From assembly GCA_913057435.1 (NCBI GenBank), contig CAJXNY010000007.1, positions 62,001 to 126,000 on the forward strand: DNA of 64,000 nucleotides, given 5' to 3'. How positions within the stretch are numbered: the first letter of the stretch is position 1; each line of letters begins with the position of its first letter. This stretch comes from an uncultured Oceanospirillaceae bacterium. GTDB lineage: Bacteria > Pseudomonadota > Gammaproteobacteria > Pseudomonadales > Balneatricaceae. The position numbers were made by a program, and so were the translations under genes. This document shows, one piece after another, positions 36,384 to 45,731 of this stretch. A model generated the notes under the pieces. That model did no database searches and was not told where the DNA came from. It worked only from the letters and a program-made list of their open reading frames with translations.

Positions 36384-37549
36384 TTTGTCTCCAGCGCGGC
36401 AAGCGCCTTTAATAACAGCGGCCCGACCACCTCGCGGCGCCAGGGCGTCATATCAGCAGGCAGTGTATAGTTTCCCTCACTGTCGGCAGAGCGAATCAGC
36501 GCTTCCAGCTCTTTTTTACGTAACAGCACTTCCGGCGGCAGATCCCACGCTTCAGCCTGCTGGCGTACCGCCGCCTTTACCGCCTTCATATGCGGTGCCC
36601 AATACATATGTAATGGCTGCGGAATCGGTTCGGGCGGTCGATCAACCGCGCTTCTCTGCGCGTTGGCCAGAATCGCCATAATCTGATCACCATAGATCCG
36701 TAACGAGCGGTTACGCATCTCCGGCAACCGTCCCAGCTGGCCCTTGTTCTGCGGCCAGCGATCGATCAGCTGTAGCAGTGCCTGGTTACGCAACACCCAG
36801 TTGCGCGGCTCATCATCACGGCGGGACACGATCTCACGCCAGGCACTCAGGTCTCGCAGCGCGGCGATCTGCTTGGGATTTTTGCGATACATCTGGGAGA
36901 AACGTTTGTAATACTCCACCCCGTCAGGGTCGGTATCCAGCACAGTATCCAGCAGCGCTTCACACTCCTGATCCACCCATTCAGTGCGCCCCAGCTTAGC
37001 TAACATCGCCTGCTGACGCTGAACGATTTCGGCCAGATAAGCTACATCCAGAGCAGCGTAATGCTCCTGGGCATCGGTCAGCGGCCGCTGCAGCCAGTCG
37101 GAGGTAGTCGCCTCTTTATCCAGCTCCACCGCCAGCTCCTGCTCCAGCATTCGGCGCAGCCCCATGGAGCTGCCCCAGCCAACAAACGCTGCTGCCACCT
37201 GAGTATCAAACAGCGGCTGCGGTCGGGCGCCGTAGCTGTTGTAAAACAGCTCCAGATCCTCAGTAGAGGCATGCAGCACTTTAACAACAGCGGTATCTTC
37301 GAGCAGCGCTTTAAAAGGTGCGAAGTCTTTCACCGTCAGCGGGTCAATCAGATAACAACACTGATCATCCGCCAGCTGAATCAGCCCCGGTATCGGATAA
37401 AACGTATCAACCCGCTGAAATTCGGTATCCAGCGCGACCAGTGGCAGCGTGCGCCAGTATTCTACCCGCTCGGCCAGTTGCTGGTCGGTGCGGATCCACT
37501 GCGGCTGCTGGGCGGAACGCTCCAGCTCACGCCAATCGTACTGCGACAT
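36380..37549 (-). CDS. rnd: Ribonuclease D
   Basis: 389 residues; a 3'-5' exoribonuclease that trims tRNA and other stable RNA ends. DEDD-family exonuclease motifs: VALDTEFQRVDTFYP (motif I, about 34-48), LHASTEDLELFYNSYG (motif II, about 94-109) and HYAALDVAYLAEI (motif III with Y/D, about 164-176). An HRDC domain follows (RNPKQIAALRDLSAWRE, about 223-239) and a helical C-terminus. First gene of the leftward rnd-ycgL-ycgN set. Confidence 0.95.
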   Translation of the reverse strand: MSQYDWRELERSAQQPQWIRTDQQLAERVEYWRTLPLVALDTEFQRVDTFYPIPGLIQLADDQCCYLIDPLTVKDFAPFKALLEDTAVVKVLHASTEDLELFYNSYGARPQPLFDTQVAAAFVGWGSSMGLRRMLEQELAVELDKEATTSDWLQRPLTDAQEHYAALDVAYLAEIVQRQQAMLAKLGRTEWVDQECEALLDTVLDTDPDGVEYYKRFSQMYRKNPKQIAALRDLSAWREIVSRRDDEPRNWVLRNQALLQLIDRWPQNKGQLGRLPEMRNRSLRIYGDQIMAILANAQRSAVDRPPEPIPQPLHMYWAPHMKAVKAAVRQQAEAWDLPPEVLLRKKELEALIRSADSEGNYTLPADMTPWRREVVGPLLLKALAALETK

Positions 37550-37567
37550 AGGTTTTCCTGATTTGTG

Positions 37568-38167
37568 CTAACTCAGCGTCCGGCGTCCGGCCAGTGCGTG
37601 GGCCAGGGTACCGCCATCCACATATTCCAGTTCACCACCCACCGGTACACCGTGGGCGATACGGGTAACCTTGATCGCTTCGTCGTCAATCTGCGCGGCA
37701 ATAAAATGCGCCGTCGCTTCACCTTCCACGGTCGGATTGGTCGCCAGGATCAGCTCTTTCACCTCACCTGTGGCCAGCCGGGTCAGCAGCCGGTCAATGG
37801 CCAGGTCGGCAGGGCCGATGCCATCAATAGGCGACAAATGACCACCGAGAACAAAGTACTGTCCTGCAAAACTGCCAGTCTGCTCGACCGCCAGCACATC
37901 CATCGGCGTTTCCAGTACACACAGCACCTGGCTGTCGCGGCTGTTATCACTGCACAAACGGCACAGCTCGGTTTCCGACAGCGTCCGGCAGCTACTGCAA
38001 CGACCGATCTTTTCAATCGCCAGCCCCAGCGCATCGACAATCCGCCCGGCTCCGGCCCGATCACGCTCCAGCAGATGGAAGGCCATCCGCTGGGCTGATT
38101 TGGGGCCGACACCGGGCAAACAGCGAAAAGCGCTGATCAGCTGTTCAATCAGAGGACTGAAAGACAT
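37568..38167 (-). CDS. recR: Recombination protein RecR
   Basis: 199 residues, same length as typical RecR. It has an N-terminal helix-hairpin-helix ([20 protein letters not shown], about 15-34), a C4 zinc finger ([16 protein letters not shown], about 57-72) and a Toprim domain ([18 protein letters not shown], then LSPIDGIGP). RecR acts with RecF/RecO to load RecA on gapped DNA. It lies three bases after the ybaB stop codon in the classical dnaX-ybaB-recR order. Confidence 0.97.
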   Translation of the reverse strand: MSFSPLIEQLISAFRCLPGVGPKSAQRMAFHLLERDRAGAGRIVDALGLAIEKIGRCSSCRTLSETELCRLCSDNSRDSQVLCVLETPMDVLAVEQTGSFAGQYFVLGGHLSPIDGIGPADLAIDRLLTRLATGEVKELILATNPTVEGEATAHFIAAQIDDEAIKVTRIAHGVPVGGELEYVDGGTLAHALAGRRTLS

Positions 38168-38170
38168 CGA

Positions 38171-38497
38171 TCAGAACGGCATGTTAAAGCCCGGCAGCAT
38201 CTGCATACCACCGGTAACTTTAGCCATTTTTTCCTGAGTTGTTGACTCAACCTTACGCACGGCATCGTTCACCGCCGCCGCAACGAGATCTTCCAGGATC
38301 TCTTTGTCTTCTTCCATCAGGCTCTCGTCCAGGTTGATGCGTTTCACATCATGACGGCCATTCATCTCAACTTTTACCAGGCCTGCACCAGATTCACCCG
38401 TGACCACCAGGTTGGCGACCTCTTCCTGGGCTTTCTGCATGTTTTCCTGCATTTTCTGGGCCTGTTTCATCAAGTTGCCCATTCCACCTTTCATCAT
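38171..38497 (-). CDS. ybaB: YbaB/EbfC-family nucleoid-associated protein
   Basis: 108 residues, typical of YbaB: a coiled-coil start [24 protein letters not shown] and the conserved [19 protein letters not shown] (about 39-57). A dimeric DNA-binding protein. Between dnaX and recR, as in most gammaproteobacteria; 29-base gap from dnaX. Confidence 0.95.
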   Translation of the reverse strand: MMKGGMGNLMKQAQKMQENMQKAQEEVANLVVTGESGAGLVKVEMNGRHDVKRINLDESLMEEDKEILEDLVAAAVNDAVRKVESTTQEKMAKVTGGMQMLPGFNMPF

Positions 38498-38526
38498 GGT
38501 GTCTACCTCAAAGTTGTATGTTCAGA

Positions 38527-40563
38527 TCAATTCGAATCAATCGGGCTGATGGAGTCAAGTACCAGACTGCCATCAAACTGGCTCAGCAAACGCTGCACCA
38601 CCGGGTCATTTTTCATATCGGTCACTGCCTGCACCAGTCGCTCGGCGCGTTTGCGCTGCTGGTATTCAAACGGTGTTTCCTGAGTCTGTTTCGCTTCGGT
38701 AAATTCTACCTCAAGCGTGGCACTAAAATAATGCTCCAGCGCTCCGGCAATCCGCTGACGGTGGACATCGGTCAGCACCGCACGCTGTGCCTGGGTGTAA
38801 TGAAAGCTTAGTGTGCTATCACTCACCTGTTCCAGCGAAACACTGGCCGCCAGACTTTCCGTCATTCCGGTCAGCTTCAGCTGCTGCTTGAGCGATACCC
38901 ACTGCACCAGCGTCAATGTTGCCAGCGCCAGTTTCACCTCATCCGGGGCCTGAGCATGGCGCTTGCCCGGATCGTTATAAATCGCCGCCTGAGGCAACTC
39001 GCCACTGGCCAGCGGTGCCGGGGCTGGCTCCGGGCTGTACGACGGTACAACCGGTGCAGAAACCGGTGCGGACGCGGGCGCGGGCGCAGGCTCAAACACA
39101 GGCGCAGCCGGGCGAGGCGGTTCAGCCCTTGGCATTGCGGCCCGTGCAGCCGGAGTTGTGCCGCTAAGCGGCTCAGACTTTTTTGCCGGAGGCGCTCCGT
39201 AACCATCGTCCATACCCATATCCATGGGCATATCATCTTCATCCCAGGGCGGCGGGTCATTCGCCAGCGGTGCTGATGCTGCTGCACGCGGCGGTTCGGG
39301 TTTAGCAACAACCGGGGGCGGCGCTGATTGCGGCGCGGGCTGGGATACATGCTCAGAGACCGGTGCCGGTGGGCGTTCCGCTACTGGTGCTGGGGCTGGG
39401 GCTGGCGTGGGTACGGGCGCAGCAACCGCCGGAACAGCAGCCTGCACCGCTGCCTGACCACCCGCTGGCGGTGCGCTGCTGGCCGGGCGAAACGCCGACA
39501 TGCGCAATAGCGTCATCTCCAGCCCTTCACGGGCATCCGGCACCCAGGGCAGATCTTTGCGCCCCATCAGGGCAACCTGATAGTACAACTGAACATCTTC
39601 GGCGGTTAACCGACCGGCCAATTGCTCAAGCTGGTGCTGGTCACCCAGGCTGTTATCAACGCCACCAGGGACCGCCTGAGCGATCGCAACCCGGTGCAGC
39701 AAACTGACAAGATCACCCAGTACGGCGTCGTAATCCGGCGAAAAACGCGCCAGCTCATCGACCGTCTGTAACAGTGCCGCTATATCGTGGCTCGCCAGTT
39801 GCTCCAGCAACAGGTAAACCAGCCGCTGGTCAATCGTGCCCAGCATCGACCGTACATCGGCCTCGTTCACCTCACCGGCACCAAAGGCGATCGCCTGATC
39901 AGTCAGGCTTAACGCATCCCGCATCGATCCATCTGCCGAGCGGGCCAACAGCCACAGCGCCGGTTCTTCGCAGTCAATCCCTTCCTGACCCAGCACGTGT
40001 TGCAGGTGCTCCACAATACGCTGAGGGATCATATTCTTGAGATTAAACTGCAGACAGCGCGACAGAATCGTCACTGGCAGTTTTTGCGGATCGGTGGTTG
40101 CCAGCAGGAATTTAACGTGCGGAGGCGGCTCTTCCAGCGTTTTCAACAGGGCGTTGAATGAGTGGGTGGAGAGCATGTGTACCTCATCGATCAGGTACAC
40201 TTTGAAGCGGCCATGGGTCGGTGCGTACTGCACGTTCTCCAGCAGTTCGCGGGTATCCTCCACTTTGGTCCGGGAGGCCGCATCCACTTCAATCAGATCA
40301 ATAAAGCGCCCTTCGGCGATCTCGACACAGGCACCACACTGGCCACAGGGGGTAGACGACACCCCGGTTTCACAGTTCAGTGATTTGGCGAACAGGCGGG
40401 CGATGGAGGTTTTACCCACCCCGCGCGTCCCGGTAAACAGATACGCATGGTGCAGTCTGTCATCATCCAGCGCGTTAACCAGCGCCTTAAGGACATGCTC
40501 CTGCCCCACCATTTCGGTAAATGTTTTCGGTCGCCACTTACGGGCGAGCACCTGATAGCTCAT
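38527..40563 (-). CDS. dnaX: DNA polymerase III subunits tau and gamma
   Basis: 678 residues as tau. The clamp-loader ATPase has P-loop GTRGVGKTS (about 45-53), a C4 zinc module (C64, C73, C76, C79 region: CETGVSSTPCGQCGACVE), DEVHMLS and the SRC sensor CLQFNLK; then a long Pro/Ala-rich linker (about 370-550) and the tau C-terminal domain that binds the alpha subunit and helicase. ATG at 40563 (MSYQVLARKW) is the family start. A slippery heptamer at codons 460-462 gives the short gamma form of about 463 residues (separate entry). Followed by ybaB and recR. Confidence 0.96.
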   Translation of the reverse strand: MSYQVLARKWRPKTFTEMVGQEHVLKALVNALDDDRLHHAYLFTGTRGVGKTSIARLFAKSLNCETGVSSTPCGQCGACVEIAEGRFIDLIEVDAASRTKVEDTRELLENVQYAPTHGRFKVYLIDEVHMLSTHSFNALLKTLEEPPPHVKFLLATTDPQKLPVTILSRCLQFNLKNMIPQRIVEHLQHVLGQEGIDCEEPALWLLARSADGSMRDALSLTDQAIAFGAGEVNEADVRSMLGTIDQRLVYLLLEQLASHDIAALLQTVDELARFSPDYDAVLGDLVSLLHRVAIAQAVPGGVDNSLGDQHQLEQLAGRLTAEDVQLYYQVALMGRKDLPWVPDAREGLEMTLLRMSAFRPASSAPPAGGQAAVQAAVPAVAAPVPTPAPAPAPVAERPPAPVSEHVSQPAPQSAPPPVVAKPEPPRAAASAPLANDPPPWDEDDMPMDMGMDDGYGAPPAKKSEPLSGTTPAARAAMPRAEPPRPAAPVFEPAPAPASAPVSAPVVPSYSPEPAPAPLASGELPQAAIYNDPGKRHAQAPDEVKLALATLTLVQWVSLKQQLKLTGMTESLAASVSLEQVSDSTLSFHYTQAQRAVLTDVHRQRIAGALEHYFSATLEVEFTEAKQTQETPFEYQQRKRAERLVQAVTDMKNDPVVQRLLSQFDGSLVLDSISPIDSN
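39160..39199 (-). promoter_or_regulatory. Programmed -1 frameshift signal in dnaX
   Basis: On the minus strand: an SD-like GGAG (39198-39195), ten bases, the slippery heptamer A AAA AAG (39184-39178) in frame as GCA AAA AAG, a five-base spacer and a GCCGC-TTA-GCGGC hairpin (39172-39160). After a -1 slip the next codons are GTC TGA, so translation stops at 39173. The three elements and their spacing match the E. coli dnaX signal. Confidence 0.85.
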
Positions 40564-40831
40564 TAAGACGTATCCACCGCAAATCGGGTTAAAAAGGACA
40601 GCCGCCAATGCTACCGATAAGGCCGCAACAGTGCCAGCGAATCACCTGATTATACGGAGAAAAGCCACACGCTGGGCGAATGCTGATCAGCGTAACCAAT
40701 GGCAATAAAAGACAGGCAGAATGAATGGTCAGAAATCATGCAGAAAAAGGAAAGCAGCGTAAAATCATTGCCGGAAATAACCCGGCACGCAAGGCGCGCC
40801 AGGTCATCCGTTTATCGTCAGGTCAATCCGA

Positions 40832-41863
40832 TCAGAATCGCTGCGCAGGCGACAGCGGCACTACGCGTACGGTATCCCCCGTTCCCACCTGCAGCGCATC
40901 CGCCATCAGCTGAGTCAGATTGATGCACTGGCGCGCATTAAGGTTCTGCGACACCAGGGTGCAGGCGAAATCCTGCAGGCCAGTGGTCGCTACCAGGTAC
41001 TGATCACCCTCTTCCACCTCATCCACCACCCGTACTTTCATGTAGCGACTGTCGCGCACAGCACGGATGTCCGATACCTTGGCTTCCAGCAACGGGCCGC
41101 CATCGAAAATATCGCAATAACCTTTGCAGCTCATGCCTTCTGCTTCCAGCAGCTTACGCGCGGGCACCGTCGCTTTATGGGTCTGGCAGACCACCGCCTG
41201 GGCTTCTGGCGGCAGCAGGTTCGTGTAGATCGCATGGCGAGGCATCAGCTCAGCGATAAACACCTTGTCCATAGACGACTGACGGTCGGCACAGGCGAAG
41301 TCCATGGTGAAAAAGTGACGGCCCAGCCCTTCCCAGAACGGTGAAACACCATCTTCATCGGAGTAACCGCGCATCTCGGCAATCACATTGTCGTGGAACA
41401 GGTGCGGGTGTTCAGCCATAAACAGAAAACGGGACTTGGACAGCAGCGAGCCATTTTTGCTATGACGGTATTCCGGGTCTAAAAACAGGGTGCAGACTTC
41501 AGAATGGCCGGTGTGGTCATTGGAAATGGTCAGCGTTTGCAACTGTGTTGATACGCCCAGCTCACGCGAGGCATTGCGAATGGTGCCCAGTCGATAGTTA
41601 TACCAGGGCTCACCCAGCCCAACCGCGGACTCAATACCACAGATCCCGGCAATCACGCCCTGTTCGATATCTTCCAGTACGAACAGATACAGCACTTCAT
41701 CTACATTATCTTTGGTCAGCTGAAAACCAGCCAGCCCGGCCTCAAACTTGCCGCGCGCCTGAACATCATCATCCTGCAGCGAGGTAAAGCCAGTGCCTGT
41801 TTTACGCGCCAGCTCACGAAACGCTGGCCAGTCGGATTCACGAAGCGGTCTGATTACCATCAT
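40832..41863 (-). CDS. astA: Arginine N-succinyltransferase
   Basis: 343 residues (E. coli AstA 344). It transfers succinyl from succinyl-CoA to arginine, the first step of the AST pathway for arginine catabolism. Family features: MMVIRPLRESD at the N-terminus, ICGIESAVGLGEPWYNYR (about 75-92), LDPEYRHSKNGSLLSKSRF (about 129-147), MRGYSDEDGVSPFWEGLGRHFF, and the C-terminal FACTLVSQNLNA. ATG at 41863 is chosen because AGGGA then stands nine bases upstream and the start equals E. coli MMVIRP. No other ast gene is adjacent. Confidence 0.94.
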   Translation of the reverse strand: MMVIRPLRESDWPAFRELARKTGTGFTSLQDDDVQARGKFEAGLAGFQLTKDNVDEVLYLFVLEDIEQGVIAGICGIESAVGLGEPWYNYRLGTIRNASRELGVSTQLQTLTISNDHTGHSEVCTLFLDPEYRHSKNGSLLSKSRFLFMAEHPHLFHDNVIAEMRGYSDEDGVSPFWEGLGRHFFTMDFACADRQSSMDKVFIAELMPRHAIYTNLLPPEAQAVVCQTHKATVPARKLLEAEGMSCKGYCDIFDGGPLLEAKVSDIRAVRDSRYMKVRVVDEVEEGDQYLVATTGLQDFACTLVSQNLNARQCINLTQLMADALQVGTGDTVRVVPLSPAQRF

Positions 41864-42106
41864 ATGCATAGTTCCCTGAGTCTACGAAACGGCTGAACAA
41901 CGGAGCCGCTTCTGAATTAAACCTGCCGAACACCCTGTAAACAAAGCATAGCCAATCACCAGAAAAGGTAACAAAAAACATCTGGGAGGCGCATAACGGG
42001 GTGTTACGACTGAAGGCGAGGGACAATCTCACAACCGGGCTATAACCGGTTAATCCAGATAGTATGAAGTGACCAAACTAATGGTTATAGCCAAACAACG
42101 ACCGAC

Positions 42107-42970
42107 TCAGTGCCTGATCGCATCCAGCAGCTGCAGGCTGGCCGCACTGAGCGCCCGCTCCCGGTGACTGACGACCACCAGCGGGCGGCGCAGCTCAAAC
42201 TCAGCCAGCGGCAAGCGATAAAAACGCTCATCCACCATCCGCTCTGCCAGCAAACTCCAGCCCAGCCCGGTGGCGGCCATAATGCGCAACACCTCGAAAT
42301 AATCAGAAGGTTCCACAATATCCAGCGCGATGTCGCGCTGGGCAAACAGCTGGTCCACATACTGGCGGGTAAATGAAGTCGCCGTCGGCAGAATCGCCTT
42401 GAACCGGCCCAGATCTTTTAACGTCAACCGCTCGATGCCACTGAGGGCATGATCTTTTGCCACCACGAACACCAGCTTTTCATCGCCGATCTTTTCATAG
42501 TTAAGCTGACTGCTGGGCTGGGGCGATTCGGTGATATAGGCAAGGTCCAGCGTGCCGCTGAGAATCTTCTTCTCTGCTTCGCTGGAACTGAGAAAATCGA
42601 TATTAAGATCAACATGGGAATAGTGCTGACTGAAACGGGCCAGCGGTTCCTGCAGGTGGTACAGAGCAATATGCTGGGTGGTGCCAAAGCGCACCTGGCC
42701 ACATAGCTCGTTGTCCAGATTAACCAACGCCGCCTTCATCGCCTCAGCCCGATGCACAATTGCCTCAGCATGGGGCAGCAACAAGCGCCCAGCTTCCGTC
42801 AGCAGCACACCACTACTCAGCCGTTCAAACAACGCATATTTCAGCTCATTTTCCAGCGTCACAATGCGCTTGCTCAGCCCCGGCTGGGTGAGATGCAGCA
42901 GCTCAGCCGCACTGGAAAACGAACCCTCGCGGGCCGCCACAACAAACGCTTTCAGAGCAGAGACTTTCAT
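42107..42970 (-). CDS. LysR-family transcriptional regulator
   Basis: 287 residues. The N-terminal winged helix is clear (ALKAFVVAAREGSFSSAAEL, then LTQPGLSKRIVTLENEL), followed by a periplasmic-binding-like effector domain with LCGQVRFGTTQHIALYHL and AATGLGWSLLAERMV. It senses an unknown small molecule. It lies downstream of the rhodanese gene on the same strand; neighbours do not settle its regulon, though the divergent lldD-like gene is a candidate. Confidence 0.92.
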   Translation of the reverse strand: MKVSALKAFVVAAREGSFSSAAELLHLTQPGLSKRIVTLENELKYALFERLSSGVLLTEAGRLLLPHAEAIVHRAEAMKAALVNLDNELCGQVRFGTTQHIALYHLQEPLARFSQHYSHVDLNIDFLSSSEAEKKILSGTLDLAYITESPQPSSQLNYEKIGDEKLVFVVAKDHALSGIERLTLKDLGRFKAILPTATSFTRQYVDQLFAQRDIALDIVEPSDYFEVLRIMAATGLGWSLLAERMVDERFYRLPLAEFELRRPLVVVSHRERALSAASLQLLDAIRH

Positions 42971-43059
42971 AACAGTGAGTGTACATAGCAGACAGAGGGC
43001 GGCCAGTGTACCGCGTCATCACCCTGGCACGCAGTAAAACCGGCCACCCTCAGACGCGG

Positions 43060-43458
43060 TTAGCCCTTGTTGATCTCACCGCTGTTTTCACGCCAGGCAG
43101 CAAAACCACCCTGAATATGCTTCACCGACGGCAAACCCATTTCCACCAGCGTGCGCCCGGCCAGCGCAGAGCGCATGCCCGCAGCGCAAAACAGCACAAA
43201 GGTCACATCCTGCTGAAACGCCGTTTTGGCATACGGGCTTTCAGGGTCCACCCAGAATTCCAGCATCCCACGCGGGCAGTGATACGCCCCCGGCACCCGT
43301 CCTTCACGGTCCAGTTCACGAATATCCCGAATATCTACAAACTGCACATCCTCACGGCCATGCAGCGCCAGCGCCTCAGTAATGCTGATTTCCTCAACAA
43401 TCTGATTCGCTTCTTCTACTAATTGAAATATTCCCTTATGAATACGTGGCGGCATCAC
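43060..43458 (-). CDS. Rhodanese-like sulfurtransferase domain protein
   Basis: 132 residues, one rhodanese domain. The CDC25-like fold signatures are VQFVDIRDIRELDREGRVPGAYHCPRG (about 38-64) and the active-site loop FVLFCAAGMRSA (about 87-98) with catalytic cysteine C91. A short N-terminal helix precedes the domain. Such proteins carry persulfide sulfur for thiosulfate, cyanide or tRNA sulfuration reactions. Cytoplasmic; no signal peptide. Confidence 0.9.
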   Translation of the reverse strand: MMPPRIHKGIFQLVEEANQIVEEISITEALALHGREDVQFVDIRDIRELDREGRVPGAYHCPRGMLEFWVDPESPYAKTAFQQDVTFVLFCAAGMRSALAGRTLVEMGLPSVKHIQGGFAAWRENSGEINKG

Positions 43459-43671
43459 ATCTATTCCTGTGTTTTATTGTTATTTGATCACCGGCTGACC
43501 TTCGGCCAGCCTCAGCCGCCCACAGATTACGCCCTGATCAACAACAGCAACAGGCTCCTTCAGTCGGATATACAACGTGGCAGAACAGCACCAGCGAAGG
43601 ATTTCCCAATCGGCGCGGCCAGGCGACAATGAGCCCAATCAAGACAGGCATTAAAGGTCAGACCAGTTATT

Positions 43672-43690
43672 GATAATGATTTTAATAAGC
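43672..43690. promoter_or_regulatory. Possible Fur box
   Basis: GATAATGATTTTAATAAGC matches the left half of the Fur consensus (GATAATGAT) exactly, while the right half is degenerate. It lies about 60 bases upstream of the lldD-like gene. Weak evidence from one half-site. Confidence 0.25.
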
Positions 43691-43751
43691 ATTAGTGCAG
43701 ATGTATTGTCAGTAACCCGGAATACCGCACTTTATTTAAGGCAGGAACGCC

Positions 43752-44927
43752 ATGACAACACTGGTCGAAATTAACGATTACAAACGCCTGGCCCAGCGCC
43801 GGGTGCCGAAAATGTTTTTTGATTACGCCGACTCCGGCGCCTGGACAGAAAGCACCTACCGCGCCAATGAAAATGATTTCCAGCAATTACTGCTGCGCCA
43901 GCGGGTGGCCGTCGATATGACCAACCGCTCACTGGCCAGCGAAATGATTGGTCAGGCTGTCAGCATGCCGGTCGCGATTGCACCCACCGGTCTGGCAGGC
44001 ATGCAGCGGGCCGATGGCGAAATGCTCGCCGCCCAGGCCTGTGAAGAGGCAGGCGTGCCTTATACCCTGTCAACCATGAGCATCTGCTCGATTGAAGATG
44101 TTGCCAGCGTGACCCAGAAGCCCTTCTGGTTTCAGCTGTATGTGATGAAAGACCGGGGCTTTATCGAAAGCCTGATCCAGCGTGCCAAAGATGCCCGCTG
44201 CTCGGCCCTGGTGCTGACCTTTGATCTGCAAATCCTCGGCCAGCGCCACAAAGATCTGCGCAACGGCCTGTCCGCACCGCCAAAATTCACCCCCAAACAT
44301 ATCTGGCAGATGGCTACCCGCCCGGGCTGGTGCCTGAACATGGCCACCACTCGTCGCCATGCGTTTCGCAATATCGTGGGTCATGTCAAAGGCGTTGCGG
44401 ACCTCTCCTCACTGGGCGCCTGGACCGCTGAACAGTTCGACCCGAAATTAAGCTGGGATGATATCGAGTGGATCAAACAGAAATGGGGCGGCCCGCTGAT
44501 CCTCAAAGGCATTCTCGACCCTGAAGATGCAAAACGTGCCGCCAGCAGCGGTGCCGATGCGCTGATCGTTTCCAACCACGGCGGCCGCCAGCTCGATGGC
44601 GCGCGCTCCTCCATCGCCGCCCTGCCCGGCATCCTTGATGCCGTGGGCGACCAGATTGAAGTGCATATGGATGGCGGCATCCGCTCCGGCCAGGATGCGC
44701 TCAAAGCCATTGCGCTGGGTGCCAAGGGCGTCTACATCGGCCGCCCTTACCTCTACGGCCTGGCGGCACGGGGCAAACAGGGCGTCACCGAAGTGCTGGA
44801 CATTATCCGCAACGAAATGGACATCACCATGGCGCTGTGTGGCGAGCGTGACATCAACAACATCGGCCAGCACAACCTGGACCCTTACTCACCATTACTG
44901 CGTAAACTGGCAGGCGAGCCGGACTGA
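43752..44927 (+). CDS. lldD: FMN-dependent alpha-hydroxy acid dehydrogenase (L-lactate dehydrogenase-like)
   Basis: 391 residues. Family motifs: YKRLAQRRVPKMFFDYADSGAW at the N-terminus, PVAIAPTGLAGMQRADGE (about 74-91), the FMN-binding YVMKDRG and TFDLQILGQRHKDLRN (about 156-171), LILKGILDPEDAK, and the catalytic SNHGGRQLDGARS (about 276-288; histidine as base). It oxidises L-lactate or a related 2-hydroxy acid and reduces quinone at the membrane. AGGA seven bases upstream of ATG. No permease or lldR adjacent; the substrate could also be glycolate or mandelate-like. Confidence 0.9.
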   Translation: MTTLVEINDYKRLAQRRVPKMFFDYADSGAWTESTYRANENDFQQLLLRQRVAVDMTNRSLASEMIGQAVSMPVAIAPTGLAGMQRADGEMLAAQACEEAGVPYTLSTMSICSIEDVASVTQKPFWFQLYVMKDRGFIESLIQRAKDARCSALVLTFDLQILGQRHKDLRNGLSAPPKFTPKHIWQMATRPGWCLNMATTRRHAFRNIVGHVKGVADLSSLGAWTAEQFDPKLSWDDIEWIKQKWGGPLILKGILDPEDAKRAASSGADALIVSNHGGRQLDGARSSIAALPGILDAVGDQIEVHMDGGIRSGQDALKAIALGAKGVYIGRPYLYGLAARGKQGVTEVLDIIRNEMDITMALCGERDINNIGQHNLDPYSPLLRKLAGEPD

Positions 44928-44946
44928 TCGCACAGGCCTTCGTCGC

Positions 44947-45579
44947 TTACCGGCTGGACCCGGCCAGCACCCCACCGGCGGCAATAAACAGGCTGCCGGT
45001 GGCGCGATTAAAGCGCTTCAGATTGTGCCCTCGGGCAAACCAGGGGCTAATCCGGGTGCCTGCCACGGCGTACAGAAACATGATCAGGCAGTCCATCACA
45101 AACCAGCTGCCGCCCAGCACCACAAACTGAAGCAGTTGCGGCTGGTCCAGCTGGATAAAGTTAGGGAACAGGGCGGCAAAAAACAGCAGATCTTTGGGGT
45201 TACTGATGCCGACCATAAACCCTTTACGGAACAGCGCCATCCCGGACTGCACCGGGTGCGGCGGTGAAGCATCATCGCCGGGCTGAACCGGGGAGGTCGT
45301 GCTACGCCAGGCCTGTATCCCCAGATAAACCAGATAGCCTGCCCCCAATAACTTGACCAGCATAAACGCCTCCTGCGAGGCGGCCAGCAGCGCCCCCAGC
45401 CCCAGTGATGACAGCGTCATCAAACACATCGCCGCCATCGCACCGCCCACCACAGTCAGTGTCGCTTTGCGGTGGCCATGCAGCACCCCATGAGACATAC
45501 ACAACAGCGCCGAAGGGCCAGGAAAGGCAATCAGCGCAATAATCACACCCATAAATGTCAGCCAGAGGCTCAGACTCAT
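44947..45579 (-). CDS. LysE/RhtB-family amino acid exporter
   Basis: 210 residues with about six hydrophobic segments. The signature AFPGPSALLCMSHGVLHGHRKA (about residues 15-36) is that of LysE/RhtB translocators, and GISNPKDLLFFAALFPNF (about 122-139) is the second conserved block. It would export homoserine, threonine or lysine-like amino acids. ATG at 45579 is used; a GTG six codons upstream lacks a ribosome site. Convergent with the lldD-like gene. Confidence 0.9.
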   Translation of the reverse strand: MSLSLWLTFMGVIIALIAFPGPSALLCMSHGVLHGHRKATLTVVGGAMAAMCLMTLSSLGLGALLAASQEAFMLVKLLGAGYLVYLGIQAWRSTTSPVQPGDDASPPHPVQSGMALFRKGFMVGISNPKDLLFFAALFPNFIQLDQPQLLQFVVLGGSWFVMDCLIMFLYAVAGTRISPWFARGHNLKRFNRATGSLFIAAGGVLAGSSR

Positions 45580-45731
45580 CGTTACACGAAGCTCCACCAG
45601 GTTACACAGCCGTCCATTCTACGCCAGCCCGACAACAACGCCCATTACTCCGTTCCAAACCACCGACATCACACACAATTTCCGTTAAACTGCCCGCTCA
45701 ACTATCGCCAGGATGCGGTTCAGGACGTTAA

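Noticed and set aside
39224-39457. Gly/Ala-rich frames opposite the dnaX linker
   Set aside because: Product of the GC-rich Pro/Ala codons of the tau linker read backwards.
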